From Salinispora oceanensis (GTDB taxonomy: Bacteria > Actinomycetota > Actinomycetes > Mycobacteriales > Micromonosporaceae): a stretch of 64,000 bases of DNA. Where the stretch lies: the NCBI RefSeq assembly GCF_000383575.1, contig NZ_KB911579.1, forward strand, positions 5,293,424 to 5,357,423. Reading direction: 5' to 3'. This document shows positions 1-8,779 of this stretch, one piece after another (the first letter of the stretch is position 1; each line of letters starts with the position of its first letter). Position numbers and translations under genes: made by a program. The notes below the pieces were generated by a model. It had not been told where the DNA came from, made no database searches, and was given only the letters and a program-made list of their open reading frames with translations.

Positions 1-1108
1 TGTTGTCGACGAGTTTCTTGACGCTGGTCTGTACGAGTTGGACTTTGGCAAGGATCTCCTCGGCGGTGGCGGTCCATTGGAACGGGCGGGGGTTGGCGTT
101 CCAGGTGGTGATGTAGTCGCGGATGGAGCGGATCAGGACCTGGACGGAGGAGAAGGTGCCGCGGCGGATGGCCTGGCGGGTGATGATGCCGAACCACGTC
201 TCGATTTGGTTCATCCAGCTGGAGCCGGTCGGGGTGAAGTGGAAGTGCACGTGGGGGTTGTTCTCCAGCCAGGCGAGGACGTCGGGTGTGGTGTGGGTGG
301 ACAGGTTGTCCAGCACCACGTGGACGTCCTTGCCCTGGTGTGGCCTGACGGCCTTGCGTAGGAAGGCCAGGAACTCTTCGCCGTTGCGCGACGGGCGGCA
401 CTCGCCGATCACCTCGCCGGTGGCGATGTTCAGGGCGGCGAACAGGTTCGTGGTGCCGTGGCGGACGTAGTCGTGGGTGCGTTTCTCGGTGGCGTCGAAC
501 TCGATCGGCAGCAGCGGCTGGGTCCGGTCGAGGGCCTGGATCTGGGTCTTCTCGTCCAGGCTGAGCACGACCGCGCCGCCGGGCGGGTCCAGATATAGGC
601 CCACGATGTCCAAGACCTTCTGCGCGAAGGCCGGGTCCCGCGACAGTTTGAACGTGCCGGACCGGTGTGGTTTGAGTCCGTGTTCACGCCACAGGTTGGC
701 CACCCAGTGATGCGAGACCGGCACCCGCTCGGTGCGGGTGACGTAGGCGGCCATCTCCCGGCTGGACCAGTGCGACAGACCGGTCTCGGTCGGCGGGCTC
801 ATCCGGGTCAACGCAAGCACCCGCGCCCTGATCCGGGCCGGCACCTGCTCCCGTCCCCCGCCGGGCCGCTGGCTGAACAGGCCGGCGGCGCCCTCGGCGG
901 CGTACCGGCCCAGCCACAGGTCCACCGTCGGACGCGACACCCCGGCCAACGCCGCGATGTCCTTCTTCTGGCGGCCCTCGGCATTCCACAACACGATCCG
1001 CGCCCGCGCCCCGACCGCCGCAGACACCTCACCACTGTTGATCAATGCCCGAAGCTCGGCCCGCTCGTCCGACGTCAACTCCACCCCACCAGCGAACCAC
1101 ACCCACAT
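1..1108 (-). CDS. IS630-family transposase (C-terminus beyond window)
   Basis: DDE transposase that would catalyse cut-and-paste insertion at TA dinucleotides. The frame opens at an ATG at 1108 and stays open to the left edge, giving 369 residues with the stop outside the window. An N-terminal helix-turn-helix (about residues 20-75, AALAGVSRPTVDLWL) precedes the RNase H-like catalytic core. The acidic triad is visible as SLDEKTQ (about 185), VLDNLSTH (about 268) and NQIETWF (about 305). The frame has no break, so the enzyme may be functional. It has inserted into, or beside, a small Cys-rich gene whose 3' part survives at 1140-1316. Confidence 0.9.
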   Translation of the reverse strand, partial: MWVWFAGGVELTSDERAELRALINSGEVSAAVGARARIVLWNAEGRQKKDIAALAGVSRPTVDLWLGRYAAEGAAGLFSQRPGGGREQVPARIRARVLALTRMSPPTETGLSHWSSREMAAYVTRTERVPVSHHWVANLWREHGLKPHRSGTFKLSRDPAFAQKVLDIVGLYLDPPGGAVVLSLDEKTQIQALDRTQPLLPIEFDATEKRTHDYVRHGTTNLFAALNIATGEVIGECRPSRNGEEFLAFLRKAVRPHQGKDVHVVLDNLSTHTTPDVLAWLENNPHVHFHFTPTGSSWMNQIETWFGIITRQAIRRGTFSSVQVLIRSIRDYITTWNANPRPFQWTATAEEILAKVQLVQTSVKKLVDN

Positions 1109-1139
1109 CACGTAAAGGCAACAGAATCACGGGACACTA
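1109..1139. mobile_element. Probable IS630 terminal end and TA target
   Basis: The stretch upstream of the transposase start ends in GGGACACTA, with the TA at 1138-1139. IS630/Tc1-type elements duplicate TA, and the interrupted reading frame on the right resumes immediately after it. The matching inverted repeat at the other end lies outside the window, so the boundary is inferred from one side only. Confidence 0.5.
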
Positions 1140-1316
1140 GGCCGCTCCGGCATTTGCTACAACTCACACGGTGCCGGCACCTGGGCGTCCTGCAACTACG
1201 ATATGCGCGAGGACGGCATCGTCTACTGGCAGACGTGCTACCGAGACCGGTCCGCCGGCATCCCCCGGAATTGCACCGAAGCGACGGCGGTCAAGGCCAT
1301 CAACGGCGACTGGTGA
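1140..1316 (+). pseudogene. 3' remnant of a small Cys-rich protein gene, cut by IS630
   Basis: Directly right of the TA target an open frame runs without a start codon to a TGA at 1314-1316. The 58 residues contain four cysteines in short motifs (GICYNSH, ASCNYD, WQTCY, PRNCTEA) and end in AINGDW. The Cys, Trp and Tyr content is typical of a small secreted or extracellular-domain protein. A strong terminator follows, as expected for a real 3' end. The 5' part, including any signal peptide, should lie beyond the other end of the IS, outside the window. The family is not recognised. Confidence 0.55.
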
Positions 1317-1351
1317 TCGCCGGACCGAAGCCGGCGTCGGGCTAAATTCAT

Positions 1352-1381
1352 GGGTGGGTCCGGGTACATCCGGACCCACCC
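1352..1381 (+). terminator. Strong stem-loop after the Cys-rich remnant
   Basis: A 12-bp perfect stem (1352-1363 GGGTGGGTCCGG with 1370-1381 CCGGACCCACCC) closes a six-base loop 36 bases after the stop of the truncated gene. No long T-run follows, as is common in high-GC actinomycetes. Confidence 0.7.
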
Positions 1382-1740
1382 CACGACACCTCGACGCATC
1401 ACACGGGAGGCCGACGCACCCGTCATTAATCAACAGTCACTGATACTGCGATGAGCCGCCTACAGCGGCCCGTGCTGACGGATACCTGCGGGGCCATCCG
1501 TACTGCCGGCTCGCTGGGTCGGCACAGGTACCTGGGATCGAAGGAAGCCAGTCCCATGTTGTTGTCTTCCACCCACCATCGCACACCCCGGACCGATGAA
1601 GTGCTCCGCAACCGCCGCGCCAGTCGACAAGGCCGACTGCGAACAGCAGACCGGCACGGCCAGTCCTGCTTGGAAAGGTGGCAGCGCCTGGTCCCAAGCA
1701 GGCACTAACTTGGCCACACCCGATAGGCGGTCGTTTGCCG
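1382..1740. other. No gene recognised
   Basis: Several open frames overlap here on both strands, but none has a protein-like composition or a convincing ribosome binding site. It holds only the space between the terminator and the 3' end of the membrane-protein gene on the minus strand. Confidence 0.5.
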
Positions 1741-2286
1741 CTACGTCCGCGCCGCCCCGGAGGTCTCGGACGTCAAGGAGTGAGTCGGGCTGGCCGGTTT
1801 GGCCTGCTGCACCTCGATCGCCCGGATGTGCCGGTACGCGAACCACAACGGTGGGAATGCTCCAACAGCAAAGGAAAGATCCACCATGGTCCAGAACCAC
1901 GGGATCTGCCGGAGCGGCCCGCAGATCAGCGCCAGCGGTACAATCCCGGCGCAGGCGATCATGCCGAGCTGGACCACCCAGACGTTGCGGACCGGGTCGC
2001 GCAGCGGACCCCAGAACGCCACCGCAAGCACCAGATGGGCGAACGCGAGCCAATCCGTCCCGTACCGCATGAACGGATAGCGCTCCCCGGTTTCCACCAG
2101 CCCGACGTGCACCCGCTCAATCCAGCTGACCAGCGCCGGCAACTGGTCGGCGAACGGATCGACCGCCCGCAGCAGCCAACGCACCTCAAGCTCGAGCGGA
2201 AAAGCGGTCACACCGCTCAGGAACAGTCCCGCCACGACGATCCACAGCCAGCCGCGGGTCCGCCGCAGGCGCTCCTCGACATTCAT
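1741..2286 (-). CDS. Hypothetical integral membrane protein, 181 aa
   Basis: Small polytopic membrane protein with four hydrophobic segments: WLWIVVAGLFLSGV (about 12-28), WLAFAHLVLAVAFWG (about 80-97), a Val/Ile/Ala-rich helix around 105-125, and a C-terminal one ending FPPLWFAYRHIR. The ATG at 2286 (MNVEERLRR) is preferred because it gives a short charged N-terminus ahead of helix 1; a start at 2346 would add 20 unlikely residues. The C-terminal tail is polar. I cannot name a function. The nearest gene upstream is the divergent sirtuin. Confidence 0.7.
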   Translation of the reverse strand: MNVEERLRRTRGWLWIVVAGLFLSGVTAFPLELEVRWLLRAVDPFADQLPALVSWIERVHVGLVETGERYPFMRYGTDWLAFAHLVLAVAFWGPLRDPVRNVWVVQLGMIACAGIVPLALICGPLRQIPWFWTMVDLSFAVGAFPPLWFAYRHIRAIEVQQAKPASPTHSLTSETSGAART

Positions 2287-2546
2287 TCCGGCAGGGTAGC
2301 GATGGGCTTCGAGGTGCCTGGATCCGACCGGGTAGACGCGGACCATTCCTTAGCCGACAGCGGAGCAAGCGAGTCCGTCGGCCGCCCATCCCGGCGTCCA
2401 ACCGAGTTAACCGCACCTGGCCCGGCCGGTGCTGCCGTACCTCGAACAGCCCCGTCCTGCCGATTGCGGGCCAGTCGGTTGTCGCAGGCGCCTCCTGCCG
2501 CTGCCCGAAGCGGTCGCGCCGCCGCGTCGTGGCAGGATCTCCTCGC

Positions 2547-3323
2547 ATGGACAGTGTTCTGCCGCACCGAGCTGCCCAACTCCTCGGCGCCGCCCGCCGG
2601 GTCGTCATCCTCACGGGCGCCGGCATCTCAGCGGAGAGCGGCGTCCCCACCTTCCGCGACGACCTTACCGGCCTGTGGGCGCGTTTCGACGCCCAGCAGC
2701 TCGCCACCGCGGAGGCGTTCCACGCCGAACCGGACCTGGTCTGGGGCTGGTACGAATGGCGACGCGCCCGGGTACGCCGAGCCGAGCCCAATTCAGGGCA
2801 TCTGGCCATCGCCACCATCGAATCCCGAACCCCCGACACTACCGTCATCACGCAGAACGTCGACGACCTGCACGAACGCGCCGGAACCCGGGCCGCGATC
2901 CACCTGCACGGCAGCCTCTTCACACCCCACTGCGTGACAGCGGCTGCTCACCCAGCAACCTTCCCAGACCCGCCCGACGGCGAGGCCGCAGAACCGCACG
3001 AAGGCGGCCGCATCTCGCCGCCCCGGTGCGCCTCCTGCCAGGCACTCGTCCGCCCAGGCGTGGTGTGGTTCGGTGAGGCACTACCCGAGGCCGCATTGAC
3101 CACAGCAGCCGAAGCCGCCACCACCTGCGACGTACTCCTGACGATCGGCACCTCCGGCGTCGTGTACCCCGCCGCCGAGATACCCCGGATCGCGGCAAGC
3201 TCAGGCGCCACCGTGATCCAGGTCAACCCCCAGCCGACCCCACTCGACCAGATCGCCGCCATCAACCTGCGCGGCACCGCCACACAGGTCCTCCCGACCC
3301 TGGTCGCAGCCGCCTGGAGGTAG
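2547..3323 (+). CDS. cobB: NAD-dependent protein deacylase, sirtuin (SIR2) family
   Basis: Sirtuins remove acyl groups from lysine using NAD+, giving nicotinamide and O-acyl-ADP-ribose. The 258-residue product shows the NAD-binding GAGISAESGVPTFR motif (about 23-36), TQNVDDLHE, the catalytic HLHGS histidine, and VVWFGE. A Tyr and an Arg three residues apart in WYEWRR match the signature of class III sirtuins such as SIRT5 and E. coli CobB, which can remove succinyl and malonyl groups. The zinc module is odd: the second pair (CASC) is present but the first position shows a single Cys (PHCVTAA). The ATG at 2547 is chosen because the conserved domain starts about 20 residues later. Confidence 0.88.
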   Translation: MDSVLPHRAAQLLGAARRVVILTGAGISAESGVPTFRDDLTGLWARFDAQQLATAEAFHAEPDLVWGWYEWRRARVRRAEPNSGHLAIATIESRTPDTTVITQNVDDLHERAGTRAAIHLHGSLFTPHCVTAAAHPATFPDPPDGEAAEPHEGGRISPPRCASCQALVRPGVVWFGEALPEAALTTAAEAATTCDVLLTIGTSGVVYPAAEIPRIAASSGATVIQVNPQPTPLDQIAAINLRGTATQVLPTLVAAAWR

Positions 3324-3361
3324 CTCCGGCGTTCAGGGGCGAGTATCCACGGTCGACGCTG

Positions 3362-4045
3362 TCAGCGGGTGGTCGGCACCCCGGCGAGACCGGCCGTCAG
3401 CCGTCCGAGGAGCCACCCCGAGTCCCAGGTCGACACCGGTGGTCCACCGGCGATCCGGAACGACGGCACCGACCGCACGCCCACCCGACGGGCGAGCTGC
3501 TCGTCGTCGCGGACCCGATCGGCATACCCGTCGCCGGTTAGCACCGCGGTGACGGTTTCGCCGTCCATGCCCGCGGCCTCGGCCTGCTCGCGCAGCACGG
3601 CGTGGTCGGAGAGGTCGGCCGACCGGGCGTGGTACGCATCGAAGAGACGGTCAAGTAGCGGCTCGACCCGGCCGGCGTGCTGTGCCAGTTGCACCATCCG
3701 GTGCATGTCGAAGGTGTTGACCGGCCGCACGATCTCCGGGCGCAGTACCGCCCCGTAGGGCGCGCCGGTGGTATGGATTCGGTCGAAGACGTCCTCGATC
3801 TCGGCCGGCGACATCTCCCAGTCGTCGGTCATGATGTCTACGAGCCGACGCCCCTGGCCCGGCGGCAGTTGGGGCCGCAGCTCGAAGGCGCGGTGGACGG
3901 TCCGGACGTCCGCGGCGGCCGGAAGCCGGGACAGTGCGGCCTGCCAGCTCAGCCGGCCCAGATAGCACCACGGGCACATCACGTCGGACCAGATCTCCAC
4001 GGTTAGCACGCTGCTGTTCCTTTCGTCGGATGTCGCGATCGACAT
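3362..4045 (-). CDS. DsbA-family oxidoreductase, FrnE-like
   Basis: Thioredoxin-fold protein of 227 residues resembling the FrnE branch of the DsbA family, which works in the cytosol on thiol-disulfide or isomerase-type chemistry. The active-site CPWC follows the first beta strand (EIWSDVMCPWCYLG, about 17-30), and the cis-Pro segment SVPSF appears near residue 190. No signal peptide is seen, which fits FrnE rather than periplasmic DsbA. It starts three bases after the stop of an MFS remnant, so the two were probably once co-transcribed. Confidence 0.85.
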   Translation of the reverse strand: MSIATSDERNSSVLTVEIWSDVMCPWCYLGRLSWQAALSRLPAAADVRTVHRAFELRPQLPPGQGRRLVDIMTDDWEMSPAEIEDVFDRIHTTGAPYGAVLRPEIVRPVNTFDMHRMVQLAQHAGRVEPLLDRLFDAYHARSADLSDHAVLREQAEAAGMDGETVTAVLTGDGYADRVRDDEQLARRVGVRSVPSFRIAGGPPVSTWDSGWLLGRLTAGLAGVPTTR

Positions 4046-4048
4046 CGG

Positions 4049-4410
4049 TCAGTCCCGGCCGCGCAGGCGCAGGGCGAGCACCACGGAGACCGCAAGCAGG
4101 CCGCTCACCATCAGGAAGGCCGTGCTCAGCGAGGACGAGCGGCTCGCGAGGACCGGCTCGGCCAACCGACCATCGATGCGGTCGAGGAACGAGGTGTCGT
4201 TAAGGGCACGGAGCCGGTCGTCTCCAGCTGTCGGACCACGTCTGCGTTAGCCGGATCAGCGAGCACACCCGGGTCGCCGGTCACCGACCGCAACGCGCCC
4301 TCCTTCGCCGCCCGGTAATGGGCACCGACCTGGTCGGTGGCCAGGGCGAACACGAGCGAGACGAACACCGCGGTTCCGGCGATGCCGTCACCGGAAAGCC
4401 GGAGCCGCCC
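4049..4410 (-). pseudogene. C-terminal remnant of an MFS multidrug permease (DHA2/EmrB-like)
   Basis: Two overlapping minus-strand frames together encode the end of a drug-efflux permease. One holds a helix (TAVFVSLVFALATDQVG) and an extracellular stretch ending QLETTG; the other continues with DDRLRALNDTSF and a final helix LSTAFLMVSGLLAVSVVLAL, ending RGRD at 4049. They join at about 4215 through a single-base frameshift. The N-terminal ten or more helices are missing: at about 4410 the sequence passes directly into a reductase fragment, which marks a deletion junction. Confidence 0.75.
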
Positions 4411-4592
4411 TGGCGTAGGACGGTGTCGAACGGCTGGACACCGGTGGCGCGTACCCGGAACCGGATCTGGCCCGGGCCGGGCTCGGGCACGGGCAGATCC
4501 GCCACGCGCAGTGCCTCGGGCGGGCCGTGCTGGTCGAAGACCACCGCCCGCATCGTCCGGCCCACCGCCTTACCCATTCGGGAGTCAGTCAC
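4411..4592 (-). pseudogene. N-terminal fragment of an MDR-type NADP-dependent oxidoreductase
   Basis: The fragment starts MRAVVFDQHGPPEAL (ATG at 4553, with in-frame codons back to 4592) and continues PVPEPGPGQIRFRVRATG and PFDTVLRQG. This is the classic first 50 residues of quinone-oxidoreductase/zinc-type alcohol dehydrogenases. After RQG it runs into the MFS remnant in a different frame. Only the first sixth of the enzyme survives, so it is not functional. Confidence 0.75.
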
Positions 4593-4769
4593 CGGACCAA
4601 GCTAAAAACTCAACCCTGCTTGAGGTCAAGCCAACCAATCTCGTCTTCGATGGTCGGTCGTGGCCAGGTATGACACCACCAGCGCTTCCACACCGGGCGG
4701 TACCGAGGCCGACCGGTGCCGGGTGACGCCGAGCATCGCGCCTCACACCATGGACAGCCCGATCCCGGT

Positions 4770-5212
4770 TCACCCGGACGGGAAGCCGTCCCAGTGTGCG
4801 ATGCCGAACGCCGCCGCCTGAAGGATGATTGCCGGCGCGGCGCCGAGCGCCCTGGTCAGCTCAGTCGGTACGACACCCCGGTAGAAAAACTCCTCGGTGA
4901 CGGCGTTGACCGCCGAGAAGGCGAGGACCCCGGCCAGGAACACGACCAGCGGTCACTCGCCCAGGCTGGTCACAAACGGTGGCGCCGGCGGATCGAACAG
5001 CATTGTCCACAGGGTCAGCGCGAGCACGCTCACGGCGATCACCGCCAGCGCCGACCACAGCAGTTCGGGCGTGCGGAGACCCTGGCGGAGCCATGGCGCT
5101 GCGGGTCGCAAGCTCTGGCCAAGTCCGGGTGACCCCGTAGCCGGCGGCCAGCGCCACCAGCACGGTGATCGGCCAGGCAAGCAGGCCCGCCGGAACAGGT
5201 GCCCGGCTATGC
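4770..5212 (-). pseudogene. Broken CPBP-family intramembrane metalloprotease
   Basis: Minus-strand reading shows the hallmark CPBP (Abi) motif EEFFYRG and the downstream GIAHWDG histidine motif, with hydrophobic helices around them. An in-frame TGA at 4955-4953 separates LFDPPAPPFVTSLGE from PLVVFLAGVLAF. A second frame change upstream separates a first helix (LLAWPITVLVALAAGYG). The product also stops right after GFPSG, where the family normally has two more helices. At least three lesions make it a pseudogene. Confidence 0.7.
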
Positions 5213-5415
5213 CAGCTGGCTCGTCGTGCCCGTACTGATCGGTGACGCTCGCCAGGGGTTCGCTGGCCGGTTCTTGACTGCTTCTTGCCCTTTTCCAGAC
5301 GTGCTTTCACCTTGCGCTGCCATCGTGGGGCCTGCCGAAGCTGCGCACCTCCAACCCACCGTGTCCGGCGGTGCGTCATCACCTTTGTGGATTCACCGAG
5401 TGAGGAAGGCGTCTG

Positions 5416-6588
5416 TTGCTCAACACCAGGAGAAACGCTGTTCCGTCGACCGGCGATGAGGGGGCGAACGGTGCCACCTCATCGACCCTGCCAGCGGTGG
5501 GACGAGACCGCTACCTCGACTTCCTGCGGTCCGTCGCCATCGTTCGCGTGGTGGTGCTACACACCGCCGGGGCACCTTGGATGACGCTGGCCTTTCCATC
5601 TATGGGCATCATGTTCACGCTCGGTGGAGCGATGATGGCTGCGTCCCTCGATCGCCGGAAGGGAGTCACGGCCGTCGTTCGGGGCAGGATGCGTCGGCTA
5701 CTACCCCCGCTGTGGATGGTGGCGGCGGTCGCCCTGCCATTGATGTGGTGGGAGGCACACGGGTCGGATGAGCCGTTCCGCCCAACGTGGCAGTACCTCT
5801 TCTGGCTCCTGCCGGTGGGTGACCCGCCCGTCGGCGAGTCCGAGCTGGGTGGCGGTTTCACCGGCGTGCTGTGGTACCTGCGCGCGTACCTGTGGTTCGT
5901 GCTGCTCTCGCCCCTGCTGCTGCGCATCTTCCGCCTGAGTCCCTGGGCGGTGCTGGCGGTGGCGGTGTGTGGGGTGGTTGCCCTCGACCTGTCAGCCGTC
6001 GGGGGTGAGGGGATCCTGAGCTCGATGCTGACGGGCTCGGAAGGGCTGTTGAGCAGCTTCGTCGTCTACCTGGCCTGCTGGCTTTTGGGATTCGCCCACC
6101 ACGACGGTCTGTTGTCCCGCATCAGCGGCTGGGCCACCATGCTCTTGGCCGCCGGGCTGGCAGCCGTAGGCTTGTGGTGGACCTACCGGGCCGAGCAAGA
6201 GATCGAATTCAGCTCGCTCAGCCTCTATGACAGCCTGGTGTTGAATACACTGCTGTCACTGGCGTTCGCCTTGGTGTTGCTGCGCTTCCGGCCGGGTTCC
6301 GGGCTGATCGACCGGGTCGCCCCGCTCCGGGTGCTGACCGAACGGATGAACTCCCGGGCGGTGACCATCTACCTCTGGCACTACCCGTTGCTGCCTCTGG
6401 TGTGGTGGCTGAGTGAGGACGGCCTGCTCGCCGGATGGCCCGTGCCGGAGGTGGTGGCCATGATCTGCGTGGAGTTCTCGCTGGTCCTGGTCGCGGCGTG
6501 TGCGTTCGGTTGGGTTGAGGATCTGGCTGCCCGCAGACGTCCCTCGCTGCTGGGCGGGGGCAGGAAACCGCCCCCGGCGCGTGCGTGA
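5416..6588 (+). CDS. Membrane acyltransferase, acyltransferase_3 family
   Basis: Polytopic O-acyltransferase of 390 residues, expected to transfer acetyl or similar groups to an extracytoplasmic sugar or lipid. It opens with the family signature RYLDFLRSVAIVRVVVLHT (about 32-50), where the histidine is the likely catalytic residue, and has about ten hydrophobic segments ending near residue 365. The TTG at 5416 is the likely start: GAGGAAGG lies 7-8 bases upstream and no ATG occurs before the conserved domain. The C-terminus is short, basic and Pro-rich. It is convergent with the two-component genes. Confidence 0.82.
   Translation: MLNTRRNAVPSTGDEGANGATSSTLPAVGRDRYLDFLRSVAIVRVVVLHTAGAPWMTLAFPSMGIMFTLGGAMMAASLDRRKGVTAVVRGRMRRLLPPLWMVAAVALPLMWWEAHGSDEPFRPTWQYLFWLLPVGDPPVGESELGGGFTGVLWYLRAYLWFVLLSPLLLRIFRLSPWAVLAVAVCGVVALDLSAVGGEGILSSMLTGSEGLLSSFVVYLACWLLGFAHHDGLLSRISGWATMLLAAGLAAVGLWWTYRAEQEIEFSSLSLYDSLVLNTLLSLAFALVLLRFRPGSGLIDRVAPLRVLTERMNSRAVTIYLWHYPLLPLVWWLSEDGLLAGWPVPEVVAMICVEFSLVLVAACAFGWVEDLAARRRPSLLGGGRKPPPARA
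6555..6576 (+). terminator. Possible terminator inside the acyltransferase 3' end
   Basis: CGGGGGC at 6555-6561 pairs with GCCCCCG at 6570-6576 around an eight-base loop, a few codons before the stop and just ahead of the convergent histidine-kinase 3' end. The stem is only seven base pairs, so this is tentative. Confidence 0.3.
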
Positions 6589-6677
6589 AGGTTCGCAGGC
6601 CGACGGCACAACGGGGCCACCGGGCAGCCACGCATCATCAGGGCCGAGGTTGGGCTGGTGAGCGCCAGGTGATCGGT

Positions 6678-8066
6678 TCAGCGCCGCGGCAGTTCGAAGC
6701 CGATCGTGGCGCCCCCGCCGTCGCGGTTGCGCGCGAACACCGTCCCGCCGTGCGCGGTGACCACATCCCGGACGATCGCCAGGCCCAGCCCCGAGCCTCG
6801 CATGCCCTGGGCCTCGGGAGCCCGGTAGAACCGGTCGAAGAGCCGCCCTTCGGGTAGGTCTGGTATCCCGGGTCCGCGGTCCCGCACCTCAACCCGGCCC
6901 CGGTGGATCACGATCTCCACCGGGGCCCCGGAGGGATCGAACTTGGTGGCGTTCTCGACCAGGTTGGTAAGGGCTCGTTCCAGGGCCTGTGGCCGGCCGG
7001 TGACGACGGTAGCGTCGGCCTGCGTCGTGATCTCCCGGCTGGATCGGGTCCGGAAACGCTGGGCAACCCTTCCCGCGACCTCCACGAGCTCAACGGGCTC
7101 GGTCGCCTCCAGTTCTCGGGTGTCCGTCGCAAGCTCCACCAGCTCGTTGACCAGCTTGATCAACTCCCGGGACTCCATCGTGAGGTCGGTCAGCAGTGGA
7201 CCGCGGGCGGCCAGGGGCAGTTCGTCGAACCGGTGCAGCAGGGCGATGTTGGTCCGCATGCTGGTCAGTGGAGTGCGTAGCTCATGGCCTGCCTCCTGCA
7301 CCAGTCGTTGCTGGGCGTCCCTGGACCGGGCGAGCTGACCCAGCATCCGGTCGAAGGCCCTGCCGAGGCGGCCGACCTCGTCTCGCCCGCCCACAGGCAC
7401 GGGCAGATCCAGCCGTCCGGTGACGGTTACCTCCTCCGCCACCCTGGTCAGTCGGACAAGGCCGCGGGTCACCCGAGTCGTCACGAACCAGCCACACACT
7501 CCGGCCGCCAGCGAGATCGCGATGCCGACCGCCGTGATTCTGGTCCTGAGGCTCGTGAGTAGCGAGTCCACCTCGCTGAGCTGTTGTGCCACCTGGATAG
7601 CTCCGCGCCCTCCGCCGAGCGCGACCGTGATGATTCGTACCCGGGTGTGATCCAGCTGGGCTTCGCTGCTTCGGGTGTACCCCGGATCCCCGGCCGCGGC
7701 CACCGCCCGATCCGCGCCCGACACCGGAAGCGGCTGGGGGTGGCCCTCGTCAACGACCTGTCCTCCGGGTCCGAGGATCTGACCGATGAGCGTGTCGGAT
7801 CCAGCGAGGACGTCACCGAGATCAACGCCGAGGTCGTCGTCCAGCTCGACCAGGTCCTCCGGCGTCAGGTCACCGGCGTCGATCGTCAGCTCCGCCACGG
7901 CCTCCGCCGCCCGGTCGAAGTCGTCGTCGGTCTCCTGCCAGATCAACCCGGACGCCTGACCATAGCTCAGCGCGCCGACACCGACGGCGACCAGCGCCGC
8001 GACCGTGGCGAACAGCAGGGAGAAGGTCAGCCGCAAGCTGGGTCGGGTCATGTCACGCAGAGTCAT
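6678..8066 (-). CDS. mprB: Sensor histidine kinase, MprB-like
   Basis: Membrane sensor kinase of 462 residues that would phosphorylate the overlapping response regulator. Order of parts: N-terminal helix (about 12-32), extracytoplasmic sensor region rich in acidic residues (about 35-165), second helix (about 172-195), HAMP linker, HisKA with H-box EAGHELRTPLTSM (about 257), and HATPase with N-box LVENATKFDP, G1 DRGPGIP and G2 GSGLGLAIV. Its ATG overlaps the stop of the regulator by four bases (8063-8066). The family resemblance is to actinobacterial MprB/BaeS-type kinases; the signal is unknown. Confidence 0.9.
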   Translation of the reverse strand: MTLRDMTRPSLRLTFSLLFATVAALVAVGVGALSYGQASGLIWQETDDDFDRAAEAVAELTIDAGDLTPEDLVELDDDLGVDLGDVLAGSDTLIGQILGPGGQVVDEGHPQPLPVSGADRAVAAAGDPGYTRSSEAQLDHTRVRIITVALGGGRGAIQVAQQLSEVDSLLTSLRTRITAVGIAISLAAGVCGWFVTTRVTRGLVRLTRVAEEVTVTGRLDLPVPVGGRDEVGRLGRAFDRMLGQLARSRDAQQRLVQEAGHELRTPLTSMRTNIALLHRFDELPLAARGPLLTDLTMESRELIKLVNELVELATDTRELEATEPVELVEVAGRVAQRFRTRSSREITTQADATVVTGRPQALERALTNLVENATKFDPSGAPVEIVIHRGRVEVRDRGPGIPDLPEGRLFDRFYRAPEAQGMRGSGLGLAIVRDVVTAHGGTVFARNRDGGGATIGFELPRR

Positions 8067-8779
8067 GATTCGCGGAGCGTGTACCCGACTCCCCGGACCG
8101 TGTGAATGATCTCGGGTGCGCCCGGGCGGGCCAGCTTGCGCCGCAGGTAGCTGATGAAGACGCTCAGGTTCTTCGAACCAGTGCCGAAGTCGTAGCCCCA
8201 GATGCGGTCGTGAATCGTGGCGCGGTCCAGCACCACCCCGCAGTTACGTATCAGTAGTTCGAGCAGGTCGAACTCTGTCCGCGACAGGACAATCTCCGCA
8301 CCACCCCGCCATGCTCGGCGCGCTGCCAGGTCGAGCCGTACCCCGGCTGCTGCCAGTTCGTCGCTGGCAGGGCTGTCCGGGCCGATGCTCGGGGCCGCCC
8401 GGCGCAGCAGGGCGCGCAGCCTGGCCAGGAGTTCCTCCGGCTCGAAGGGCTTGACGAGGTAGTCGTCCGCGCCGGCGTCGAGCCCAGCAACCCGGTCGGA
8501 GACCTGGGTTCGTGCGGTGAGCACGAGGATCGGGGTTCGGTCGCCCTGTGCCCGCAGGACCCGGCAGACCGTGAGGCCGTCCAGGCCGGGCATCAGCACA
8601 TCCAGGACGAGTAAGTCCGGGTTGTCCCGGCGGACCGCGGCAATCGCCTCGAGGCCGTCACCCGTGGCGATGACGTGGTAGCCCTCGAGCAGCAGGGATT
8701 GCTCGACGGCGCGGCGGATGGCGGGATCATCCTCGGCGAGGAGGATGGTGGGCACGGACACCACCGGACTGTGCCACAT
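8063..8779 (-). CDS. mprA: Response regulator, OmpR/MprA-like
   Basis: OmpR-family regulator. The receiver domain shows LLAEDDPAI, the phospho-acceptor Asp in LLVLDVLMPGLDG, the conserved Thr in LVLTAR, and the Lys in LVKPF. A C-terminal winged helix (about 140-238) ends TVRGVGYTLRES. The ATG at 8779 gives 238 residues and places the receiver 12 residues from the start; a GTG a few codons later is also possible, and the frame is open back to 8932. It is the first gene of the pair and is translationally coupled to the kinase. Confidence 0.9.
   Translation of the reverse strand: MWHSPVVSVPTILLAEDDPAIRRAVEQSLLLEGYHVIATGDGLEAIAAVRRDNPDLLVLDVLMPGLDGLTVCRVLRAQGDRTPILVLTARTQVSDRVAGLDAGADDYLVKPFEPEELLARLRALLRRAAPSIGPDSPASDELAAAGVRLDLAARRAWRGGAEIVLSRTEFDLLELLIRNCGVVLDRATIHDRIWGYDFGTGSKNLSVFISYLRRKLARPGAPEIIHTVRGVGYTLRES

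Noticed and set aside
1678..2937. 419-residue open frame on the plus strand
   Set aside because: It is the GC-driven shadow of the membrane-protein and sirtuin genes; its product is Pro/Arg/Ser-rich with no domain.
4770..5180. In-frame TGA in the CPBP protease as a selenocysteine codon
   Set aside because: The position is not a redox site, no SECIS-like hairpin is evident, and the gene has other lesions, so it is a nonsense mutation.
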